Shown: positions 28,274-33,892 of the stretch, piece after piece
Layout of the letters: every line of letters starts with the position of its first letter
How positions within the stretch are numbered: position 1 is the stretch's first letter
DNA from: Acidobacteriota bacterium
Lineage (GTDB): Bacteria > Acidobacteriota > Terriglobia > Terriglobales > Acidobacteriaceae
Assembly: GCA_003225055.1 (NCBI GenBank)
Contig: QIAU01000177.1
Span: forward strand, 24,177-58,068
Length of the DNA stretch: 33,892 nt
Direction: 5' to 3'
Position numbers and translations under genes: made by a program
The notes under the pieces: model-generated
Databases searched by the model: none
Seen by the model: the letters and a program-made list of their open reading frames with translations, nothing else
Told to the model about the DNA's origin: nothing

Positions 28274-28855
28274 ATGAAAAAGGCTTTTTGGACGATGCTG
28301 GGAATGTGGATGCTGATCATGGCGGCGATCTCGCCAACGCTCACAAGTCCTGTCCTCGCCGACGAGAGGAAACCGGCCCGGCCCGCGCCCAGCCTCGGGG
28401 TCGGCGACGTGGCTCCCGACTTCAAGTTGCAATACTTCGATGGAAAGGAATTGAAACACGTCTCCCTCAGTGACTACCGGGGGAAAAAGAATGTAGTCCT
28501 GGCGTTTTATGTTTTCGCGTTCACAGGCGGTTGAACGCAGCAGATGAAAAACTTCCAGCAGAACCTGCAAAAGCTGGAAGCCACCGACACCCAGGTCCTG
28601 GGTGTGAGCATGGACAGCCCCTTCGCCAACAAGGCCTTTGCCGACCAGATCGGAGTCACCTTCCCGCTGTTGAGCGACTGGGGCGGTGAAACGACACACA
28701 AATATGGTGTCTACGTGGACGAATACAAGGCTGCCCGTCGCGTGAACTTCCTGATCGGTAAGGATGGAAAGATTCTGGAAGAACAAGTCGACAAAGAAGC
28801 CATCGATCCCAGCAAAATCGTCGAAGCCTGCGAACGCCCGAAGATGAAGAATTGA
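28274..28855 (+). CDS. Exported peroxiredoxin-like protein with predicted selenocysteine (in-frame TGA)
   Basis: A 193-residue AhpC/TSA-fold protein if the TGA at 28532-28534 is read as selenocysteine (Sec87). Residues 1-29 form a signal peptide ending PVLA. The thioredoxin-fold core follows: [33 protein letters not shown], then FAFTGG-Sec-TQQ, where peroxiredoxins have FTxxCT. After the TGA the frame stays open and homologous: [37 protein letters not shown]. The only Cys in the mature protein is Cys186 near the C-terminus, a possible resolving partner. A perfect stem-loop starts 17 nt after the TGA. The gene's true stop is also TGA. A nonsense mutation at this codon is the alternative. It would reduce peroxides outside the cytoplasm. 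No sel genes are in the window. Confidence 0.82.
28552..28580 (+). promoter_or_regulatory. Candidate bacterial SECIS stem-loop
   Basis: CTTCCAGC (28552-28559) pairs perfectly with GCTGGAAG (28573-28580), 8 bp, with a 13-nt loop beginning AG. The loop starts 25 nt after the TGA at 28532-28534. A short stem, a G in the first two loop positions and this distance agree with the published consensus for bacterial selenocysteine insertion elements. An inner GCAG/CTGC pairing offers a second fold. It lies inside the coding sequence. Confidence 0.7.
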
Positions 28856-28871
28856 CGGTATGCAATCTGAG

Positions 28872-28906
28872 CGGAGTAGCGGAGTGAACGGAGTGAACGG
28901 AGGCGC
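28872..28906. repeat. 9-bp-period tandem repeat, right flank of the peroxiredoxin gene
   Basis: Two perfect CGGAGTGAA units (28880-28888, 28889-28897) are flanked by imperfect CGGAGTAG and CGGAGGCGC units. It lies between the peroxiredoxin stop and the tRNA gene and mirrors the 9-bp repeat upstream of that gene. Confidence 0.65.
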
Positions 28907-28947
28907 GGACGTTTGACGCCCCGAGGCTGCGGTTGTTATCATTCAAT

Positions 28948-29024
<77 letters not shown>

Positions 29025-29139
29025 ACCTTTTCAATCAGTTGCGCGGTTCGAGGGCTGACCGGCAAACCCCCAAAAACCCCCATTAACAAGAAAACGAGCC
29101 TTGAGAAAGGGGTCGCGTCGTGCACCGGGTTCTCGTTTC

Positions 29140-30333
29140 TCACCTAGCCGCGATGGCGGGCGCGACCTCTCGGGGAAGAGGAGCGCCTCTTAAAGCCATC
29201 TCGACCACTTTACTGTTTGCCTCACGCTTGCTTTTAAGCATCGCCTGCCCGTACACGTTCATCGTGGTCTGAATGCTGGCGTGCCGCATGAGCTCCTGTT
29301 GCACCTTCATGGGTGCACCGGTTTCGTCCAACCACGAACGATACGAATGACGAAACGTGTGCCACCCGATTTCCGCACCGAGGCCGGCTTTCTTCCCGGC
29401 CTCGCGCAGGTGAGCCTTCTGGATATGTTCCTGGTAGTACGGCTTTCCCGTTATTGGGCTGCCGAACACCCAGTCGGTATCGCCTCGAAAGGGCGCCCGC
29501 TCTCGCCATTCGAGCAGAATGTGAGCCAGATCGGGATGCAGCGGCACCTCATCGCGCGAGTACTCGGTCTTCACCTCGTCGACGCGCGCTTTGACCGCAC
29601 TCCTCTCGACCAGCAGTGTCAGCCTTTCGAAATCGAAATCACTCCATCGCAGTGCGACGATCTCGCTCACGCGCAAACCGAGGCATTGTGCGGTGATCAC
29701 CATCGTTCGATAAGGCTCTCGGAGAAACGGCAGAAGTTTGTAAAATTCCTCTACCGTCAACACGCGAGGCCGCTTCAGCCGTTTGGTACAGTTCTTCACC
29801 CGAACCAAGGCGATTGGGTTTCTGCCAGTCTCCATCAGCTCCCATCGTTCCGCACAGCGGAACAGAAGGTGCATGAGGCTTCGGATGTGCGCCTTCGTTT
29901 TGGGTGCCAGGTCAAGCTGTTTCAGCCAATCTTCCGCAACCATCGCTTTCACCCGATCCAAAGGGATATCGCCCCACTTCGGTTTGATGTGCCGGTTGAG
30001 AAGTGAAAGATACGACACCCGCGTGGAATATCGTTCCGGCAATTCCTCTTGGATGTACCGATCCATCAGCGTTCCCAACGTCAGCCCCACCAATGCCCTT
30101 TGTGGAGCGTCAGAGTTAATTTTCAAAAGAAGAGCCTGCACGGCCTTTCGCGCAGCAGCTGCGGTTGGATACTGGCTCGCTCTTCCCACCGTGATATAGC
30201 GGCGAATCCGCTTGCCGCCGGTATCCTCATAAAATCGGAACTCCCACGCATCGGGTCCGTTGGCCCTCTTCTTCGTTCGCAAACTACCAAACTGGAATCG
30301 TGCTCGCTTAAACAAAAGGTACGCTCCTTTCAT
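29140..30333 (-). CDS. Tyrosine recombinase / integrase
   Basis: A 397-residue phage-type integrase. The N-terminal ~70 residues form the arm-binding region (DUF4102-like, with RRYITVGRASQYPTAAAARK). Residues ~85-180 are the SAM-like core-binding domain. The catalytic domain has Arg221 (CLGLRVSEIVALRWSDFD), a Lys in the beta-hairpin near 255, His325 and Arg328 (HTFRHSYRSWL), His351 (RHASIQTTMNVYG) and nucleophile Tyr361. All are present, so it may be active. Its 3' end faces tRNA-fMet, and it begins directly after the stop of an AlpA/Xis-like gene (TAAATG). The neighbourhood fits a genomic island or prophage remnant. Which tRNA it targets is unproven. Confidence 0.93.
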   Translation of the reverse strand: MKGAYLLFKRARFQFGSLRTKKRANGPDAWEFRFYEDTGGKRIRRYITVGRASQYPTAAAARKAVQALLLKINSDAPQRALVGLTLGTLMDRYIQEELPERYSTRVSYLSLLNRHIKPKWGDIPLDRVKAMVAEDWLKQLDLAPKTKAHIRSLMHLLFRCAERWELMETGRNPIALVRVKNCTKRLKRPRVLTVEEFYKLLPFLREPYRTMVITAQCLGLRVSEIVALRWSDFDFERLTLLVERSAVKARVDEVKTEYSRDEVPLHPDLAHILLEWRERAPFRGDTDWVFGSPITGKPYYQEHIQKAHLREAGKKAGLGAEIGWHTFRHSYRSWLDETGAPMKVQQELMRHASIQTTMNVYGQAMLKSKREANSKVVEMALRGAPLPREVAPAIAAR

Positions 30334-30588
30334 TTAGCGGCACGAGTGGCAAACTGAATGTACCGAAGTACGGAGCCACTCGTCCAGTTCTGAAATCCGA
30401 AATCGCCAAAGGGTGCCGATGCGATGCGCGGGTACACGTCCATCCCGCGCCATCTTCTGCAGCGTTTTCGGATGAACACCCAGAAATGCAGCGGCCTGAT
30501 CGCTATCACACAAAGGATCAAAGTGGCCGAAACAATTCGCGCGTGGCGCTTGAGAGTTCTGTGCGACTGGATGCCGATCGATGCCCAT
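30334..30588 (-). CDS. AlpA/excisionase-family helix-turn-helix protein
   Basis: An 84-residue protein with the HTH_17/excisionase pattern LCDSDQAAAFLGVHPKTLQKMARDGRVPAHRIGTLWRFRISELDEWLRT. Such proteins bind att or promoter DNA and direct excision or control integrase expression. ATG at 30588 was chosen because GGAG lies 7 nt upstream; the frame continues open to 30807 without homology. Its stop codon abuts the integrase start, so the two are one operon. The N-terminal 25 residues are unremarkable. Confidence 0.85.
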   Translation of the reverse strand: MGIDRHPVAQNSQAPRANCFGHFDPLCDSDQAAAFLGVHPKTLQKMARDGRVPAHRIGTLWRFRISELDEWLRTSVHSVCHSCR

Positions 30589-30738
30589 TTCTTTTCTCCG
30601 ATTTCTTCCAATACTCAAGTGGGTAATCCGGTTCGTCGTTACCGAACGGACGCAATGGCAATGGAATGGGTCACAAGGGCTATGGGGAAATGGGTTAAGG
30701 GAATGGAGTCCGCACTGTGAATCGCGAAGGGAGACGGC

Positions 30739-30768
30739 GGACGCGGCGGCCTGCTGGCCGCCGCGTCC
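30739..30768. repeat. 13-bp perfect GC palindrome
   Basis: GGACGCGGCGGCC (30739-30751) and GGCCGCCGCGTCC (30756-30768) form a perfect 13-bp stem with a TGCT loop. It lies between the Xis-like gene and the truncated winged-helix ORF. No U run follows on either strand, so it may be a terminator-like block or a protein/recombination site. Confidence 0.75.
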
Positions 30769-30803
30769 TGGGCGGTTGCCGTCGGGTTTGCTGTTGTTCG
30801 GTT

Positions 30804-31061
30804 TCATTCTGTTTGCTTTAGGAATTCGCGGAAGAGCGGATGGTAGAGCTTGTATCGTCCTCGTCCAGTTCGGATGAGCAGACCTTTTTCAGCCAGGCGT
30901 GCGAAATATTCCGTTTGGAACTTCCCGGTGAAGTGGTGAGTTGCAAGTTCGCCTGCGCCCAGGTTGGCGAATTGATGGATGAGTTCGAGTTCCTTCCCGC
31001 TGAGCTGGGCCACATCGGAGCGGAATTGGCAGAGCTGAAAAGGCTGGCGTCGGCGGTTCAA
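30804..31061 (-). pseudogene. Truncated winged-helix C-terminal fragment fused to tRNA-derived sequence
   Basis: An 85-residue frame. From about residue 20 it reads like a winged-helix C-terminus of a larger ATPase or regulator (LSGKELELIHQFANLGAGELATHHFTGKF, FARLAEKGLLIRTGRGRYKLYHPLFREFLK). The first residues are encoded by the antisense of the tRNA-Phe-like fragment at 31035-31079, so the real N-terminal part was lost at that junction. No SD is clear. It is best seen as a broken gene left by an integration or deletion event. The parent family is not certain. Confidence 0.55.
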
Positions 31062-31079
31062 CTCCGTCCCTGGCCACCA
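31035..31079 (+). other. 3' half of tRNA-Phe: probable fossil attachment site
   Basis: From the anticodon loop CTGAAAA (anticodon GAA) the sequence runs through the 3' anticodon stem GGCTG, a 5-nt variable loop, the T arm GGCGG-TTCAACT-CCGTC, the acceptor strand CCTGGCC, discriminator A and CCA. The 5' anticodon-stem half CAGCC is missing, and no full acceptor partner lies upstream (GGCCA at 31008 pairs only in part). A tRNA 3' half starting at the anticodon loop is what many tyrosine integrases leave as att. A tRNA with a 7-nt deletion (31008-31079) is the alternative. Confidence 0.65.
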
Positions 31080-31087
31080 TCATTCCA

Positions 31088-31209
31088 AAGGACTTAACAG
31101 CATCGCGTCTTGCCCTCCCAGTCCGCTATTTTTCGGCGAGATCCGGTTCGGTTGATGGTGAAGGACTTAAACTCGAATTGCTTCTCGCTCAGTCCGCTTT
31201 CAGTCCGCT
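31088..31209. repeat. Direct repeats beside the tRNA-Phe fragment
   Basis: AAGGACTTAA occurs at 31088-31097 and 31161-31170, and CAGTCCGCT at 31120-31128, 31190-31198 and 31201-31209. The same order recurs in two units about 73 bp apart. They could be integrase arm-type sites or a decayed duplication. The rest of 31080-31259 shows no gene. Confidence 0.5.
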
Positions 31210-31259
31210 TCTGTTGGCGGCGTGGCTGAAAATCGCTATCAAAATGCTGAAGATGCTGA

Positions 31260-32496
31260 TTACGACCGCTCTTCGGGAGGCGGAACGGCTACAAACGCCC
31301 TATAGAGCAAAAGGTCGTAGACGATTTTCAGCGTTCCCGCTATAAAGAAAGGCGCGTTGATCAGAGAGGGCCGAGCAAACATGAAGCCCACAAACAATGG
31401 ACTAATGGCGGCACCGGTCGTTCGTGCTACGCCGGTTATTCCCGCGGCTCCGGCTCGTTCTGTACGACTGCCTGGTCGGCACATCCATTTGACTGATACT
31501 GAAGCGCACCAACAGAACCAACACCGCTGATGAGAGGTTTGGCATGAGCGGCACAAGAATGAGAAGGATGTTCGAGGGCAGGTGCGTGGCAACCATGGTG
31601 TTGATAAGACCGAAGCGGGAGGCAAGCCGCGATGCCAGCAACGACGAGATGCCAGCAAAGATGTTCGCCCAAAAGAAAATGCTGCCGAGTGTTCCGGGGT
31701 CGACGCCGAAACGCAGATAGAACCAATACGCGGCGAAGCTCTGCACCACGAAGCCCCCCGCGAAGGAGTCGAGAGCGAACAAGCTCGCGAGCTTAGCCAC
31801 AACATGGCGTGAGCGGCTGATTCCTAAGAAACTCGGGGAGGCGGTTTCTTCTCCAGGTGCAGTGACTTCCGCAGCGGACGAAAGGCGGGTAAAAACGAAC
31901 GCCAACATAACACCCAATGCGGCATAAAGAATAACCACAGCGCGGTAGCTGGCCACGGGCCTCATTACGGTCTTCTGCAGCGCGTGCGTGACAGCCCCTC
32001 CGCATAGCGCACCGATCGCGGTTGCCAATGAGCCGGCGAAGGTGTACCAGGCAAACACCTCCGTTCTGATCCGAGCAGGAACAACATGAGAGAGCGCGGC
32101 TTGCTCAATCGACAGAAACGGTCCCACTTCATTGCCACTGGGGCTTATGACGCCAATGGTACCCGCGAGAATCAGATGTAAGAAATTGCTTGTGCAGGCG
32201 AAGGCTAGACCGGCAGCAGCCATGAGAATTGCGCCAACGACAAGCATGCGCCGTCGTCCAATCCGATCGGCGCGGGTAGTGAGATAGAGGGAGACGACAG
32301 TATCGCCCACCAACGTCAGCGTTAGGAGCAGACCCGTTTGGGACTCGCTCAGGCCGAGGCTAATCAGATAGAAAACCAACACTACGGATAGCGAGCCATA
32401 AGCGAACAAGCGCACGAATCGTGTAAGGAACAACAGCCACCCATCACGCGTGAGAGTTCTAAGCGGGGAGGGGATTGAGTCGATGGTCAGCATCAT
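31260..32496 (-). pseudogene. MFS transporter broken by a deletion/frameshift
   Basis: The first 345 or so residues are an intact-looking major facilitator: about ten membrane segments, with the cytoplasmic loop DRIGRRRMLV after segment 2. The frame is lost near 31461, after QMDVPTRQSY. The protein resumes in the next frame with ERAGAAGITGVARTTGAAISPLFVGFMF and ends FVAVPPPEERS. Between the tyrosine codon and the glutamate codon only one base remains, where homologues would have about eight residues, so roughly 23 bp were deleted. Substrate unknown. A sequencing or assembly error cannot be excluded. Confidence 0.8.
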
Positions 32497-32598
32497 TCAT
32501 CTATACGTGCCGCGTTCCGGCGCCAAGATCGACAGTGAGGCAAAGCCGCCTCAATCTAAGGAGACCTGAAAGAGGCTGCCATTTATTCCGAGTGTTCA

Positions 32599-33630
32599 CT
32601 ACCTGGTGGTTGGCTCCATTATTCGCAGCAGCGGATGCCCATCGATGTTCTCCAAAGGAAAGTAAACAAAATGGGTATTGGGATCAACGCATACCGTGTG
32701 AGCATGGGGAATTGACATGGTCCCTTCCAGAACAAGTGATTTTCCATTTTCACGGAACACGAAAACATTGCCGGACTCGGCGGATACGTACAGCCTCTTC
32801 AGTCCGGGATCAAAGGCCAGCACGTCAGGGTCTTCTCCAACAGGATGTGTCGCCAAGACCTTCATGGTCGTCAGGTCTACGACGGCCAGCATGTGATTCT
32901 CTTCTCCCACTACAAACGCGAACCGTTCCGACACGTCCAGTGCGATTCCATGTGGACTCTGAATGCCGGTCATCGGGTAGCGGCCAATGATCCGCATGGT
33001 TGCCGGATCGATTGCCACCACTTCGTTCTTCTCGTGAACCGCAACCAAAATGTGGCCGGAACCAGAATCGTAGACCGTGTTCCCGGCACCGCCTCCGAGC
33101 GGGATGCTCGCTACCAGCGAATTCGTTTTCGTATCTATGACTGCATCCACGTTGCCGTGTTCATCGGACACGAAGATACGTTGGGGCCCGGGTGCGTATG
33201 CAATACCGTCCGGATAGTTAATGGGTCCTACGCGGGCAAGCGTTTGTAGTGTTTTCATATCCACAGCGGCAACTTTATGCTCTCCCGTCACCGACGCATA
33301 GACTCTGCCCAGTTCCGGAACTGCCCACACTCCATGGACTCGACGAAAGCCGTCGAGGTTTGCCACGACTACTCGTTTCTTGGTATCGAAGACCACAAGT
33401 TGGTCGGCGTTCATGTGGGCGATGTAAAGACGCCCTTGCGAGGGATCGAGGCTCTGATAGTCGAAACGAACGGCTGGGCCGGGCATGGGAATATCGGCGA
33501 CCTTCTTGAGAGGGACGCGATCTGAGCTTGCGGAGGCTGCTTTCGCAGGGTGGACTGCCTCTCGGCCGACTGCGAAGAAAAAAAACGCTAGCGTCAAAAC
33601 CCTACTCATGCGGACTACTCGTGTTTGCAT
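32599..33630 (-). CDS. Exported YncE-like beta-propeller protein
   Basis: A 343-residue protein with a signal peptide (VLTLAFFFFAVGREAVHPAKAA). The rest is a seven-bladed-type propeller with repeats such as GRLYIAHMNADQLVVFDTKK, GRVYASVTGEHKVAAVDMKTL, RIFVSDEHGNVDAVIDTKTN, GHILVAVHEKNEVVAIDPAT and KRLYVSAESGNVFVF. YncE/YVTN propellers are periplasmic, of unclear function, some binding DNA or metals. A good SD (GGAGG, 6 nt before the ATG at 33630) supports this start. It follows the MFS remnant by 102 nt; a functional link is not evident. Confidence 0.82.
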   Translation of the reverse strand: MQTRVVRMSRVLTLAFFFFAVGREAVHPAKAASASSDRVPLKKVADIPMPGPAVRFDYQSLDPSQGRLYIAHMNADQLVVFDTKKRVVVANLDGFRRVHGVWAVPELGRVYASVTGEHKVAAVDMKTLQTLARVGPINYPDGIAYAPGPQRIFVSDEHGNVDAVIDTKTNSLVASIPLGGGAGNTVYDSGSGHILVAVHEKNEVVAIDPATMRIIGRYPMTGIQSPHGIALDVSERFAFVVGEENHMLAVVDLTTMKVLATHPVGEDPDVLAFDPGLKRLYVSAESGNVFVFRENGKSLVLEGTMSIPHAHTVCVDPNTHFVYFPLENIDGHPLLRIMEPTTR

Positions 33631-33702
33631 TCGATGCCTCCAGAGAACGAGTTCAGGTTAGAGAAGAACGATCAAATTTAGGCGGTAACTCGCAAGCCGG
33701 CT

Positions 33703-33891
33703 TCACTGTCCCTGTCTTTGAACGTATGCGTACAAAGCATCATAGACAGGGAACTGCCTCGCGAGTCGATCCTCATCCGACAGACCCATCGCAGCAAACC
33801 CTTGAGCGATGGAGCGCAAACCGATGCCTTCGGCGGCCACGCTCTCCTGCCCTTTGATGTCGGCAGCACGGACAATCTGTGACAGTCGGAT
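33703..33891 (-). CDS. 3' end of an unidentified protein
   Basis: The last 62 codons of a minus-strand gene that enters from beyond the window and stops with TGA at 33703-33705. The residues include ESVAAEGIGLRSIAQGFAAMGLSDEDRLARQFPVYDALY, a soluble helical sequence. It reads well in composition and the frame is open to the edge. It lies 72 nt upstream of the YncE-like gene on the same strand, so the two may be co-transcribed. I do not recognise the family. Confidence 0.5.
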   Translation of the reverse strand: MRLSQIVRAADIKGQESVAAEGIGLRSIAQGFAAMGLSDEDRLARQFPVYDALYAYVQRQGQ

Positions 33892-33892
33892 C

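Noticed and set aside
28532-28534. Reading the TGA as a plain nonsense mutation making two fragments
   Set aside because: The position is exactly the catalytic Cys, the downstream frame is undamaged, and a SECIS-like stem follows. Kept only as the alternative explanation.
30334-30807. Longer 157-residue version of the Xis-like protein
   Set aside because: The extra N-terminus has no SD or homology and reads through the 13-bp palindrome; ATG 30588 has an SD.
30889-31083. Minus-strand frame with ARDGVEPPTPAFS
   Set aside because: Antisense of the tRNA-Phe fragment, another common artefact; it was useful only because it revealed the tRNA remnant.

Overview
The window looks like chromosomal DNA of a soil-type acidobacterium. 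This is inferred from several things together: two tandem von Willebrand factor A proteins of the kind abundant in Acidobacteriota, a fused transaldolase/glucose-6-phosphate isomerase, a LacD-type aldolase, a small secreted DUF5818-like protein, and moderately high GC. No rRNA is present, so the placement is not proven.

Left part (1-10.5 kb). A 5'-truncated gene and a small membrane protein are followed by a decayed GGDEF (diguanylate cyclase) remnant. Next is a minus-strand sugar-phosphate operon, in transcription order tkt, rpiB, tal-pgi, gnd, zwf. It covers most of the pentose phosphate pathway; 6-phosphogluconolactonase and ribulose-phosphate 3-epimerase are absent here. A PilZ-domain protein lies upstream of tkt on the same strand.

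Middle (10.5-28.2 kb). A minus-strand group encodes a DUF1015 protein, a cell-wall amidase, a GerMN lipoprotein-like protein, RNase PH and a LacD-type aldolase. On the plus strand come two VWFA proteins, a cystathionine beta-synthase/cysteine synthase, a cystathionine gamma-lyase/synthase and a methyltransferase; the two PLP enzymes suggest reverse transsulfuration. Then come a striking DRRD-heptad secreted protein, cutA (minus), a phosphohexomutase overlapping an FtsB-like protein, a DUF5818-like protein, thiG and a long-chain acyl-CoA synthetase (both minus).

Right part (28.2-33.9 kb). The most notable gene is an exported peroxiredoxin-like protein at 28274-28855. Its catalytic cysteine codon is replaced by an in-frame TGA, and a perfect stem-loop starts 17 nt after it: a strong selenocysteine candidate. 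It is followed by initiator tRNA-fMet and then an accessory region: tyrosine integrase, AlpA/Xis-like regulator, a truncated winged-helix ORF, the 3' half of a tRNA-Phe (likely a fossil att site), a frameshifted MFS transporter, a YncE-like beta-propeller protein and a truncated gene at the edge.

Several intergenic gaps carry palindromic repeats. No CRISPR array, rRNA or complete IS element was seen.
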